From positions 1-33,828 of the forward strand of contig CAZAEH010000014.1 of the NCBI GenBank assembly GCA_964484255.1: a stretch of 33,828 bases of DNA, given 5' to 3'. Shown here in pieces: positions 1 to 7,421 of this stretch; positions within the stretch are counted from its first letter, which is position 1, and each line of letters starts with the position of its first letter. A model generated the notes under the pieces. The model did no database searches. It was not told where the DNA came from and saw nothing but the letters and a program-made list of their open reading frames with translations. The position numbers and the translations under genes are program-made. This stretch comes from UBA6215 sp964484255 (GTDB taxonomy: Bacteria > Omnitrophota > Gorgyraeia > Pluralincolimonadales > Pluralincolimonadaceae).

Positions 1-225
1 GCCATCCGGTTTGACATCCACGCCGGAAGCGTTTTTCCATATCCCGTAATGCGCGGTCTCCTCATCGGCTATCCTTGCGAGTACCTCGCGGTTATGGGGA
101 CTCTTCGCCATAACGGAAAGTTTGCGGTATATACGCGCCTCCGTTATCTCGTCCCTTTGGAACCGCAATAATATAGGCTTGATCTCAGAAACTGTACTTG
201 AAGGTGACGGAACCGCCTGCTTCAT
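1..225 (-). CDS. Ferritin-like domain protein, VIT1/CCC1-associated rubrerythrin type (3' part cut by window edge)
   Basis: This reading frame runs off the left edge, so only the first 75 codons are visible. After a short leader the protein reads like the first helix pair of the rubrerythrin-type domain found in front of VIT1/CCC1 iron/manganese transporters. It has LLRFQRDEITEARIYRKL, with Glu ligands and a Tyr, then ADEETAHYGIWK, the ExxH iron-binding helix. The chosen ATG at 223-225 lies 41 nt inside the end of the upstream autotransporter gene. It is preceded at 8 nt by AAGGA (234-238), and no better start is visible in this frame. The overlap suggests translational coupling, though the two products look unrelated. 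Family membership is recognised from the motif pattern only. Whether a membrane transporter domain follows cannot be seen. Confidence 0.6.
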   Translation of the reverse strand, partial: MKQAVPSPSSTVSEIKPILLRFQRDEITEARIYRKLSVMAKSPHNREVLARIADEETAHYGIWKNASGVDVKPDG

Positions 226-1090
226 AATAATCATCCTTGAGCTGGGTATCGGCATCTGCGAGTATGGTTATGTTATTTTTGTTGAAGAACTCGAGACGGG
301 CACCTATGTTAAAGCTTGACGGCGCAGGACGGTAACCGCTGGTTTCAAAAGCAGTCCCGCCACCGGTAAAGGAAGCCAACGACTGCTGCTTGTCGTTTAT
401 AATACTGTAAAAATAGCGGAAACGCAGCTCCGGGGTGAACAGCAGGTTCTTAGTATCGAAAGCGCGGCTCAACCTGAAACCCGCGCCCAACTGGAGCGTA
501 TCATAATTCTGGGTCTTTACGGCAAGGTCCATTGCGCCGGCGCCGCTCTCGGTGTAGCCGTCAAGGTGAAGGTATGTGTAGTTCATCGCGAGCAGCGGGA
601 TAATGCTCAGATCCCACTTCTTTACCTTATAGCCGGTTTCAAGGTAGCCGGAGAATTGCTGGCCGTCATAGTCGGAACTGGCCGTCCTTTCAATGGTACC
701 AATGGCAACCTGCCTTGAGCTGTCATAATCGTTATACCCGAACGATAACACCGTGTCTACTACGTAAGGTTTGTCATCGTCGTTATATTCCCCGTAAAAA
801 CCTGTCTGGTAACTCTTTATCCTCGTGCGGCCCGAATTATCCTTTGACCTGATGCGCCCTTCGCTGTAACCCTGGGCAAGGCCGAGACGCAGGGTATTTC
901 CGATAAAACCCCTGTCGAGCCCGATAACAGCTCCATAAAGCTTAGCATTATAACCGTTACTTAAGCCGCGCGCGTCCTGCTTGGCGTAATCGCCGTATCC
1001 CTGTATCCAGATATCGTTATTATGCGAAATACCGGGAGCAAGCGCCTCCCCGGTATCCTCATCAAGTTTGGAATCCTGCAGGCGAAGCAC
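185..1090 (-). CDS. Autotransporter beta-barrel domain (C-terminal fragment of a frameshifted gene)
   Basis: This 301-residue fragment is the outer-membrane barrel of a type V (autotransporter) protein. It begins after the linker that normally follows the passenger, contains DIWIQGYGDYAKQDA and many alternating aromatic/glycine beta strands (YGAVIGLDRG, QTGFYGEY, FSGYLETGYK), and ends FKYSF. The terminal Phe is the usual barrel-assembly signal. The same frame stays open upstream of the GTG at 1090: from the C5 run at 1140-1144 it reads GTINTSNGSIDKFIRTTV, a natural continuation of the passenger gene. The fragment is therefore the 3' part of a single gene that starts at 3239. It has no signal peptide or ribosome-binding site of its own and should not be made alone as a functional protein. 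The stop is TGA at 185-187. Confidence 0.85.
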   Translation of the reverse strand: MLRLQDSKLDEDTGEALAPGISHNNDIWIQGYGDYAKQDARGLSNGYNAKLYGAVIGLDRGFIGNTLRLGLAQGYSEGRIRSKDNSGRTRIKSYQTGFYGEYNDDDKPYVVDTVLSFGYNDYDSSRQVAIGTIERTASSDYDGQQFSGYLETGYKVKKWDLSIIPLLAMNYTYLHLDGYTESGAGAMDLAVKTQNYDTLQLGAGFRLSRAFDTKNLLFTPELRFRYFYSIINDKQQSLASFTGGGTAFETSGYRPAPSSFNIGARLEFFNKNNITILADADTQLKDDYYEAGGSVTFKYSF

Positions 1091-1121
1091 CGTAGTCCTG
1101 ATGAACTTATCTATAGAGCCG

Positions 1122-3239
1122 TTAGAGGTATTGATCGTGCCCCCTGTCCCCGGTCGGCGACATCGTCTCCTCCGCGGAAGCGACCTGATCCGCTGACAGG
1201 TTCTCGAGGATGTTGAGTATGGCGGACATATCGGGGGTCGGATCGGTCACAGTATCAAGGACACGCCCTATGGCGGCGGAATTCGCGTTACCGGCATCTC
1301 CCCTGAACCCTGAACCGGAACGGTTAGCCATAAGGATAAGGTTGCCTCCGGAATTGACCGCGGTAAAGGTCAGGTGGCGGTTGCTTGAAATGACGGTACC
1401 GGGCACATCACCTATACCCGAGCCGCCCGTGTTAACAATAGTTATCTCGGCGTTATCGGGTATGTAACTTCCGACGGTCACGCTGATCGTGCTGTCCGCA
1501 TCCACCGCGGCGGCTGAAGCAGATGTTATACTGCCGAAATCGGATAGTGAATTGAGGGCAAGTTTCAAGGTCGATCCCGCGGACTGGATATAGGCACCGC
1601 CCAGCGAGAGTTCGCTATTCCCCAGGTCCAGTGTCGCGTTATTGGTGAGGGCACCGGTGCCGAGCGCGCTGTTGTTCATCAGCAAAATGGTCCCGTTATT
1701 TATTTGCGTGCCTCCGCTATAGGTGTTGGCGCCATATAGCGTTAATGTACCCGTCCCCTGCTTGATAAGGGATCCCCCGGCGCCGCTGATGATACCCGAA
1801 AATACGGTATCGGTCGAATCCCCTGTTGTAAGAGCATTGGCTTGAAGATCTATATTGCCGCCGGCGGAGCCGCCCCCGGAAAGCGACCCGATGGTCTCGT
1901 CCGAATCGAGGCGCAAAGTCGCTCCGGAAACATCACCCAGGATAACTGCCCCCGTATCCGCGATGGCGGAACCACCCGAAAGGGCAAGCGTGCCTGCGCC
2001 TACTATCGTGGCCCCGGTATAGGTGTTGGTACCGGATAATACCAGGGTGCCCGTCCCCAATTGGTTAAGGTTCCCGCTGCCGGATATGGACGAGGCAAAA
2101 TCAACGCCCTGGGTCACGGTATTGGAACGGTTAAACGACAGGGTCCCGTTATTGGCAATGGCACTGCCGGTCGACAGCGAACCGGTCGTTCCGCCGTTGC
2201 CAAGCCGGAGGGTCCCGCCGGAGTTTATGGTAGTGTCCCCGGTGTAAGTGTTGGCACCGGTCAATATTATAGTTCCGGCTGAAACGATTATACCTCCGGT
2301 ATTGGAAGCCGCACCCGATAACGTCAAGGTGCCCGTCCCTATCTTTTCGATGCTGCCCGCACCGGTCATGTCTCCCGAGATCGCCAGATCATATCCGTTC
2401 GTATCTATCTTGCCGTTCGTCGACAAGACCGTAAAGACATTGTTAAGCGTCCTGCCGCCGGTGTCCTCCATAAGGATACCGCCGTCGAACGTGCTGCCGA
2501 CGTCATCACTCACAAGTTCACTGACCGTATAATAGGTCTTGGCCGTATTGATATTAGGAACGCTGTCCAGCGAACTGGATGAGTAACTTCCATATGTAGT
2601 GACCGGATAAGCGGTAACGGTAGGAGCTTCCGAGGCAAACCCGAAATAAATGCTGTCAACGCCAAAATCATTGCCGTACGCGGCGCTTTGGTTGTTCACA
2701 AGACGAAGGTAATAATTACCCGCCGCATCGAATACTCCGTCCGCGTAGACAAGATACCATACGCCGCCGGAATAATTATACCCCTTCGTCACCGTGGATA
2801 ACACGATATAATTACCGTACTCGTCGCATAATTGGAAAGACAGGCTCGGCATCTGTGTGCTGCTGGATACGGTCAGCAGTGTGCATACATAAGCTTCGAA
2901 ACGATATACCGTGCCCGCCGCGGCGACGCTGATAACGCTTGTAGTTTGCCAGACAACATCGGTCGTATCCGATGAACCGTTAGCCATGAAGAAATTGCTG
3001 CCCTGGTACGGATAGGCATTGTCAAAAACGGAATCCGACCTGTAATCAGGACTGGCATGATAACCGACAGCATAACCGCCTTCATGGTCCAGGGCATACT
3101 TACCCGTTGTATAATCAGTCCAGAAATCGGTATAACCGTCCTCAAAACCCCAGTTGCTGATAAGGTTGGTGGAAAAGGCAGGACAAGCGTCTGCAAGCGT
3201 GAACAAGACAATAGTGATGACCGCGGCTATTCTCTTCAT
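1122..3239 (-). CDS. Autotransporter passenger: carbohydrate-binding-like domain plus autotransporter-associated repeats (N-terminal fragment)
   Basis: This 705-residue fragment starts with a signal peptide (about residues 1-24, basic end then AAVITIVLFTLADACPAFS). Residues 25-205 look like a beta-sandwich carbohydrate-binding module: it opens NLISNWGFEDGYTDFW, the N-G-F-E pattern typical of CBM4/9/16-like and related domains. About residues 290-560 carry passenger-associated transport repeats of the form GTGTLTLSG-NTYTG-T-I--GTL, at least four copies, which fold into a right-handed beta-helix. The C-terminal part has the pre-barrel motif LENLSADQVASAEETMSP, then reads through an out-of-frame tail to TAA at 1122. 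The missing barrel lies directly downstream in the +1 frame (185-1139). The intact protein would be about 1020 residues, exported by Sec and anchored in the outer membrane, probably as an adhesin or glycan-binding surface protein. ATG 3239 is preceded by AGGA and a promoter at 3296-3324. Confidence 0.85.
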   Translation of the reverse strand: MKRIAAVITIVLFTLADACPAFSTNLISNWGFEDGYTDFWTDYTTGKYALDHEGGYAVGYHASPDYRSDSVFDNAYPYQGSNFFMANGSSDTTDVVWQTTSVISVAAAGTVYRFEAYVCTLLTVSSSTQMPSLSFQLCDEYGNYIVLSTVTKGYNYSGGVWYLVYADGVFDAAGNYYLRLVNNQSAAYGNDFGVDSIYFGFASEAPTVTAYPVTTYGSYSSSSLDSVPNINTAKTYYTVSELVSDDVGSTFDGGILMEDTGGRTLNNVFTVLSTNGKIDTNGYDLAISGDMTGAGSIEKIGTGTLTLSGAASNTGGIIVSAGTIILTGANTYTGDTTINSGGTLRLGNGGTTGSLSTGSAIANNGTLSFNRSNTVTQGVDFASSISGSGNLNQLGTGTLVLSGTNTYTGATIVGAGTLALSGGSAIADTGAVILGDVSGATLRLDSDETIGSLSGGGSAGGNIDLQANALTTGDSTDTVFSGIISGAGGSLIKQGTGTLTLYGANTYSGGTQINNGTILLMNNSALGTGALTNNATLDLGNSELSLGGAYIQSAGSTLKLALNSLSDFGSITSASAAAVDADSTISVTVGSYIPDNAEITIVNTGGSGIGDVPGTVISSNRHLTFTAVNSGGNLILMANRSGSGFRGDAGNANSAAIGRVLDTVTDPTPDMSAILNILENLSADQVASAEETMSPTGDRGHDQYL
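1140..1144 (-). other. Frameshift in a G5 run splitting the autotransporter gene
   Basis: On the minus strand the gene reads ACC GGG GAC AGG GGG CAC GAT CAA TAC CTC TAA. With four G instead of five it reads AGG GGC ACG ATC AAT ACC and continues in frame into the complete barrel domain. One extra G in this homopolymer therefore accounts for the whole break. It could be a sequencing or assembly error, a real inactivating mutation, or a slippage site giving on/off expression. Confidence 0.85.
1717..2345 (-). repeat. Imperfect repeats encoding passenger-associated transport repeats
   Basis: Four diverged copies of a unit of about 45-50 nt are seen on the plus strand near 1717, 2016, 2241 and 2305. 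Each contains a variant of AGGTGTTGGCACCGGTTAAC followed by a GTGCCCGTCCC-like block. Spacing is irregular. They encode the G-T-L-L-G-NTYTG beta-helix repeats of the autotransporter passenger, so they are coding repeats and not an independent element. Confidence 0.6.
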
Positions 3240-3291
3240 CCCGAAATCCTGTTAATCTAACTTTAGGTTAAATAAAACTCTTTATTTTGTT

Positions 3292-3312
3292 ACTGATTAT
3301 AACCTAATCAGT
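3292..3312. promoter_or_regulatory. Inverted repeat overlapping the autotransporter promoter
   Basis: ACTGATTA (3292-3299) and TAATCAGT (3305-3312) form a perfect 8-bp inverted repeat with a 5-nt centre. It covers the -10 box of the minus-strand promoter at 3296-3324. A second pair, TTAGGTTA (3263-3270) and TAACCTAA (3300-3307), is also perfectly complementary. The position fits an operator for a dimeric regulator, but no regulator is identified. Confidence 0.4.
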
Positions 3313-3324
3313 TGTGCCGCACAA
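3296..3324 (-). promoter_or_regulatory. Sigma70-type promoter for the autotransporter
   Basis: On the minus strand TTGTGC (3319-3324) is followed after 17 nt by a perfect TATAAT (3296-3301). Transcription would begin near 3289, giving a leader of about 50 nt before ATG 3239. This is the only strong promoter seen between the glycosylation genes and the autotransporter, so the latter is probably its own unit. Confidence 0.65.
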
Positions 3325-3330
3325 TAATAA

Positions 3331-3711
3331 TTATTTTCCGCAGGAGATCAGTTCCTCCTTATTCCTGCGGGTCAATGTCTTTATGCGTTTTTCTTCCGTG
3401 AACGCCAATTTGAAATACCTGTACTCCTTATACCAGACAAGCTCTACGGGCCTCCTGTCGCGGGTATACTTGGCCCCCTTGCCCTTGTTATGCAGTTCTA
3501 CACGCTTTTTTATGTCGGGCGTGTAACCGGTATAATAGGTGCCGTCGCAGCAGCGGACTATATACACGTAGAAAGTGCCCGTACGCTTGATCTTCAGCTC
3601 CCGTCTCCCGATAAGATATCGTCCGCCGGACGCGCGACAAGAAATACCATCATAATAAAGATAGGAAAAAGCTGCGCAAGCACCCTGTTCATAGAACAGG
3701 TTGCCAGCCAA
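3331..3711 (-). CDS. GIY-YIG endonuclease-like domain protein (UPF0213 type)
   Basis: This is a small single-domain GIY-YIG protein. The core begins FYVYIVRCCDGTYYTGYTPD, where YVY and TGY replace the name-giving motifs, and continues with HNKGKGAKYTRDRRPVELV (catalytic Arg region) and FTEEKRIKTLTR (helix with the conserved Glu and Lys). Relatives are about 80-100 residues. The only conventional start, ATG 3711, adds some 45 residues that lie inside the end of the upstream glycosyltransferase gene (118-nt overlap) and do not resemble the family. A CTG at 3597, or a start next to it, would give the expected 88 residues and couple translation to the upstream TGA at 3594-3596. The domain call is firm. 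The start and the substrate are unknown. Confidence 0.75.
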   Translation of the reverse strand: MAGNLFYEQGACAAFSYLYYDGISCRASGGRYLIGRRELKIKRTGTFYVYIVRCCDGTYYTGYTPDIKKRVELHNKGKGAKYTRDRRPVELVWYKEYRYFKLAFTEEKRIKTLTRRNKEELISCGK

Positions 3712-5024
3712 TTTAGATCGACCGGAAATATAATGAATATCATAAAGTATACCGCCACCATCGCCAAGTAAAGCAGCAATGTAAAAAGCAGTCCTCTCTT
3801 GGCTGCGGCGGTTACTGAAATACCGGCGATAGCAAGATACATAAACAGTCCGAATTTCCCGATATATCCTCCGAAGTATGAATAATCAAAAAGGGCGGAG
3901 ATCGATACAAAATATCTTTCCGGGGTCAGGAGCCGCGACAGCACCCCCGGTGTGTCCGAAAACACGGATGAAAATATATCATTCCTGAAATAATAAAAAG
4001 TCTTAAAATAGACCAACGTTATTATTGCCGGCAAAGCACCGGCTATGAAATATTTGAAATAAGACCGACTTGGATCACGAATACGCTTTTTTTCTTCAAA
4101 AATAAACAACAAAACGGCAAAAATCACAAAGAACACCATCCCTTCGTTCTTTGTCCAGGCAGCAAACGATGCCATCATCCCCGCAAAAACCAGCGGCCTG
4201 CCGTTACAGCCGAACCTGCAATATAGTAAATAAGCCGCGACCGCCGACACGAAAAAGAACGCCAACGGCATATCGGCGTATTGCATACTGGCGTGCTGAA
4301 CAAGGAAAGTAGCGGACATTAGGGCCAGCCCGCATAATAACCCTTGCGTATTCCCTTTTAGGGACATTACGGTAGAGATGGTAACAGCCATCATCGCAAA
4401 GACGAAGAGGAATGACATGGCCTGCCCGGCAAAAAGCGCATCCGTCCCGATATACTGCCATGATCGCGCTATTGAAGCGGGTAAAAGTAACGGGTAATCC
4501 GGGTGGCTCAACTCTAACGCGCTATTGAACATGTTTTTCCATAATGCCGGTTCCCGAAACAGGAAGCGCGCATGCAGATTCCAAATTGCGTAAGCATCCC
4601 ATTCGCCGTTCGGCATCGCAGATACATAGATAAAATAGATCCAAACGGACGCCAAAATGGAGATTGCGAATAAAATGACGACCAGCATCCTGATGTTCCT
4701 GCTGCGTAGGCTTAACCGTGAAACCGGGCGATCGGAAATCCCGGGCGCGCAATGATCCGGCCGAGATGAACGCCTCGAGGCAAGGTATAAGCCGCAAAGT
4801 ACCAGCAGTTCGGCGGCTATATATAAGATAAAATCGGTCTTATAGGCACCGGACGCCAGCCACCAAAAGTACAAGCAGGAAGTAAGCCCCGTCCCCGCCC
4901 CGAACGATAAGCATATCCTCAGGACACGGGAACTTACGTTACCGCGCAATTCCGGCCAGAAGATCCCGGAAATAAGGCTGCCTATCGCAAAAGATATTAT
5001 TAACGATATTACAAAACCTGTCAT
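3594..5024 (-). CDS. Multi-pass membrane protein, GT-C type glycosyltransferase-like
   Basis: This 476-residue protein has about ten to twelve hydrophobic segments spread along its length. A long loop after the fifth contains GEWDAYAIWNLHARFLF and then LSHPDYPLLLPASIARSW, the acidic first-loop arrangement seen in GT-C enzymes that use polyprenyl-phosphate sugars (GT39/ArnT relatives). It would sit in the inner membrane with its active site facing the periplasm. It is the fifth gene of a tight run of glycosyltransferase genes (3594-8666). The next gene in transcription order overlaps its 3' end, and the gene before it ends 12 nt upstream of its ATG. I cannot name the sugar or the acceptor. An O-antigen ligase or polymerase-like role is possible, but the acidic loop favours a sugar transferase. 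Confidence 0.6.
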   Translation of the reverse strand: MTGFVISLIISFAIGSLISGIFWPELRGNVSSRVLRICLSFGAGTGLTSCLYFWWLASGAYKTDFILYIAAELLVLCGLYLASRRSSRPDHCAPGISDRPVSRLSLRSRNIRMLVVILFAISILASVWIYFIYVSAMPNGEWDAYAIWNLHARFLFREPALWKNMFNSALELSHPDYPLLLPASIARSWQYIGTDALFAGQAMSFLFVFAMMAVTISTVMSLKGNTQGLLCGLALMSATFLVQHASMQYADMPLAFFFVSAVAAYLLYCRFGCNGRPLVFAGMMASFAAWTKNEGMVFFVIFAVLLFIFEEKKRIRDPSRSYFKYFIAGALPAIITLVYFKTFYYFRNDIFSSVFSDTPGVLSRLLTPERYFVSISALFDYSYFGGYIGKFGLFMYLAIAGISVTAAAKRGLLFTLLLYLAMVAVYFMIFIIFPVDLNWLATCSMNRVLAQLFPIFIMMVFLVARPADDILSGDGS

Positions 5025-5036
5025 TAACTTATGCTT

Positions 5037-5321
5037 TCATTCTCCTACGGTCTTAATCTTATATTCATATTCTTTCCCGCTCTTGTCCAGGACGAGCGGG
5101 CAAAGTGCATATTGCGCGACAAAATATTGCCTGTCATCGGCTCCGCAAGCTTCATAACCCACTATACCGTCCTTCGGCATTAAATCCTTCAGCTCGCAAT
5201 ACTTGCTCTCTTCGGTCGATATATCAAAAAAAACAACCTCCAGATTTTCCGAATTAATGAACAGGTCTATTGCCGAGTAGCAACTCACTAAAGCAAAGAT
5301 GATTATAGCAAAGGGTTTCAC
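5037..5321 (-). CDS. Small membrane-anchored protein of unknown function in the glycosylation operon
   Basis: This is a 94-residue protein with one N-terminal hydrophobic segment (about residues 3-19, AIIIFALVSCYSAIDLF). It is followed by a soluble part containing KYCELKDLMPKDGIVGYEAC and DRQYFVAQYALCPLVLDKSG. Its ATG overlaps the TGA of the upstream GT2 gene by 4 nt (ATGA), and it ends 12 nt before the start of the GT-C gene, so it is almost certainly translated with both. The soluble part would face the periplasm. Three Cys residues in it could matter there. The sequence recalls soluble appendages of GT-C enzymes, but no family is recognised and no function is claimed. Confidence 0.55.
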   Translation of the reverse strand: MKPFAIIIFALVSCYSAIDLFINSENLEVVFFDISTEESKYCELKDLMPKDGIVGYEACGADDRQYFVAQYALCPLVLDKSGKEYEYKIKTVGE

Positions 5322-6016
5322 CTTGACAACCTCTGGAATATTAGAACACCGACCGCATAAAAGAAATCCCGAGTCTTTATCTTCTTACCTTGCCTGGCGC
5401 TCCTTCCATGGTATGAGATGGGGACTTCCACGATATTTATCCCGAGTTTCGCAACCTGCGCGGTGACCTCCGGCTCAAAGGTGAACCTGTTGGCCCTGAG
5501 CTTCAATCTTTTGGCAATATCTGAACTCAATGCTTTATAGCAGGTCTCCATGTCGGTTATGCGCATACCGAACAGCAGGCATGTTAGAAAAGTAAGTAAC
5601 TTGTTGGCAATAAAATTAGGGGCGGCCATCCCGTCCGGACGGTGCCTGCCCAGGAACCTGCTGCCGTATACGACCTTCTCTCTGCCTTCCGCAATAGGCC
5701 CTATGACACGGGGAATGTCGTTCGGATCATACTCATTATCCGCATCCTGGACTATTATGATATCGCCGCAGGATTCCGCGATGCCTCTCCTTATCGAATA
5801 ACCTTTGCCCCTGTTGACATCGTTCCTGAATACCTTTACTTCGTGCCCGGCGGGATGCTCAAGGGACATAATGGTCTGGTATGTAGCATCCACTGAAGCA
5901 TCATCGACAATAACTATCTCGTAATCGATGGGGAATTTCACCTTTTCGATCAGCTCGAGAATATCCGCCACGGTATCCTGCTCGTTATATATCGGGATAA
6001 TGATAGATAATTTCAT
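5318..6016 (-). CDS. Glycosyltransferase family 2, dolichyl-phosphate-mannose synthase-like
   Basis: This is a GT-A fold GT2 enzyme of 232 residues. It starts MKLSIIIPIYNEQDTV, has VDDASVD at the nucleotide-binding Asp, then NRGKGYSIRRG and IIVQDADNEYDP (the metal-binding DxD region) and YGSRFLG, the pattern of DPM1/GtrB-like polyprenyl-phosphate sugar synthases. It lacks the C-terminal membrane helices of GtrB. The start is placed at ATG 6016, which overlaps the upstream TGA as ATGA. An in-frame upstream start at 6076 would add 20 residues that lie inside the preceding gene. It probably charges undecaprenyl phosphate with a hexose for the GT-C enzymes encoded on either side. Confidence 0.85.
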   Translation of the reverse strand: MKLSIIIPIYNEQDTVADILELIEKVKFPIDYEIVIVDDASVDATYQTIMSLEHPAGHEVKVFRNDVNRGKGYSIRRGIAESCGDIIIVQDADNEYDPNDIPRVIGPIAEGREKVVYGSRFLGRHRPDGMAAPNFIANKLLTFLTCLLFGMRITDMETCYKALSSDIAKRLKLRANRFTFEPEVTAQVAKLGINIVEVPISYHGRSARQGKKIKTRDFFYAVGVLIFQRLSR

Positions 6017-7413
6017 CTGAACTGGCGCAATTTGGCGAATGTATGGGTATGTAACCAGAACTTGAACAGCGTCCAAAGTATCCCGAGACCGTAAGCTATG
6101 CTCGGGATGAGTTTTATCGAGGAAGCCTCGTCAAAATATCTCGTCTTGATCGGGACTTCTTCTATCTTCAGGTTATGCGCGATAAGCTGCGCGATTATCT
6201 CTGTATCGAATATGAACGAATCGCTGTTCTTTTTGAAGTCCACGGCGCAAAGCGCCTTCTTCGAATAGGCCCTGAACCCGGAATGGTATTCTGTAAGGTA
6301 GGTGCCGAAGACCACGTTCTCGACCGCGGTCAACAGTATGTTAGCATTGTGTTTCCAGGGGGGCATCCCCCCGATAAGGGCACCGCCCTTCATCATGCGC
6401 GAACCAAATACCGCGTCCGCCCTGCCCGCAATTATAGGTTCGACCAGCTCCGGTATGATCTTGGGGTCATACTGGTAATCGGGATGGACCATTATGGCAA
6501 TATCGGCGCCAAGCTCAAGCGCCTTCTCATAGCAGGTCTTCTGGTTGCCGCCATAGCCGGTCCTCTTCTTGTGCCTATAGACCCTGAGGCCGAGTTTTTC
6601 GGCTATCTCTACGGTATCATCGCCGCTGGCGTCATCAACAAGAATTATGTCGCTTACCAGGTCCCCCGGGATATCGGCAACGGTCTTCTCAAGTGTATCT
6701 GCAGCGTTATAGGCCGGAAGCACGGCCATTATCTTCGCGCCTTCCTTCCTGTCCGAATAAGCGGGTTTTTCGAGTTCGTCAAGGTATTCGAGTTTCCTCG
6801 CTTTCCTGCAATACGCCTCTACCCTGCCGCGGAACGATCCTGCAATACCGTTTATCTTCAAAGGAAAATAACCGCAGTTGTCAAGCAGCCCTGCCAGCGT
6901 GGCCCTGGTAAAATAATATATCGCCCCATACCCGGTCTTGCAGCTCACATACAGTATCCCGTCGGCCTTTAAGGTTTTCCTGAGTTCCTCCAAGATCCCC
7001 TTCGGGTTGGGTATACACCCTATAACAGCATCGATCACTACGGCATCAAAGTAATTATCCGGGTACTTGCGTGCGCCCGCAGCCTGCGAAAGACCCGAGA
7101 TGACAATATCCCATCCGGCATTGCGCGCTTGAGCCGCAAAAGGCTCATCCGCACAGCTTACGTACAAAAGGCGGCCGCTCTTCCTTATGCTTTTGAGGGT
7201 ATTCAAAACAGCGGCCGCGTCCGCCCTGGTGCCGCGATGCAGGTCCTCGCGTAGTCTCCCGACAATTATTTCATCGGGAGGCCTGGGGTTGGCGTACACA
7301 AGCCCGCAGCGGCGGCATTTCACGAATCTCAACTTTATATCATTGGCAGGCTGAACCGCCCTCACGGGATAATAACTGTCAGACCCGCAAAGGTCACATT
7401 TTGTCTCGACCAT
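6013..7413 (-). CDS. Fusion: zinc-ribbon plus class I methyltransferase-like domain, then GT2 glycosyltransferase
   Basis: This 466-residue protein combines two enzymes. Residues 1-40 form a zinc ribbon (CDLCGSD and KCRRCGLVYANPRP), as in sugar C-methyltransferases. Residues 60-210 have a Rossmann methyltransferase layout (YFDAVVIDAVIGCIPNPKG, then ILEELRKTLKADGILYVSC). The SAM-binding loop, normally D-G-G-G, here reads LLYVSCADEPFA and looks degenerate. Residues about 228-440 are a complete GT2 domain (IMAVLPAYNAADTLEKTV, ILVDDASGDDTVEIA, MVHPDYQYDPKIIPEL, FGSRMMKGG). It ends with a hydrophobic LGILWTLFKFWL segment. The GT2 half resembles polyprenyl-phosphate glycosyltransferases and probably acts at the inner membrane. 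The methyltransferase half may be a binding or structural module. The gene follows the GT39 gene by 8 nt and overlaps the next GT2 by 4 nt. Confidence 0.8.
   Translation of the reverse strand: MVETKCDLCGSDSYYPVRAVQPANDIKLRFVKCRRCGLVYANPRPPDEIIVGRLREDLHRGTRADAAAVLNTLKSIRKSGRLLYVSCADEPFAAQARNAGWDIVISGLSQAAGARKYPDNYFDAVVIDAVIGCIPNPKGILEELRKTLKADGILYVSCKTGYGAIYYFTRATLAGLLDNCGYFPLKINGIAGSFRGRVEAYCRKARKLEYLDELEKPAYSDRKEGAKIMAVLPAYNAADTLEKTVADIPGDLVSDIILVDDASGDDTVEIAEKLGLRVYRHKKRTGYGGNQKTCYEKALELGADIAIMVHPDYQYDPKIIPELVEPIIAGRADAVFGSRMMKGGALIGGMPPWKHNANILLTAVENVVFGTYLTEYHSGFRAYSKKALCAVDFKKNSDSFIFDTEIIAQLIAHNLKIEEVPIKTRYFDEASSIKLIPSIAYGLGILWTLFKFWLHTHTFAKLRQFR
6358..6372. other. G6-CAT-C6 perfect inverted repeat inside the fusion glycosyltransferase gene
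   Basis: Six G (6358-6363), CAT, and six C (6367-6372) make a perfect 6-bp stem with a 3-nt loop in the codons for the Gly-Gly-Met-Pro-Pro-Trp loop. The frame is intact here. It is a likely slippage and sequencing-error site. Confidence 0.6.
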
Positions 7414-7421
7414 GTTTTCCG

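Noticed and set aside
1717..2345. Repeated units resembling a CRISPR or tandem-repeat array
   Set aside because: Copies are diverged, irregularly spaced and stay in frame as passenger beta-helix repeats.
6175..6972. Plus-strand open frame of 265 codons opposite the fusion glycosyltransferase
   Set aside because: Shadow of a gene with full GT2 motifs; no start context or family resemblance.
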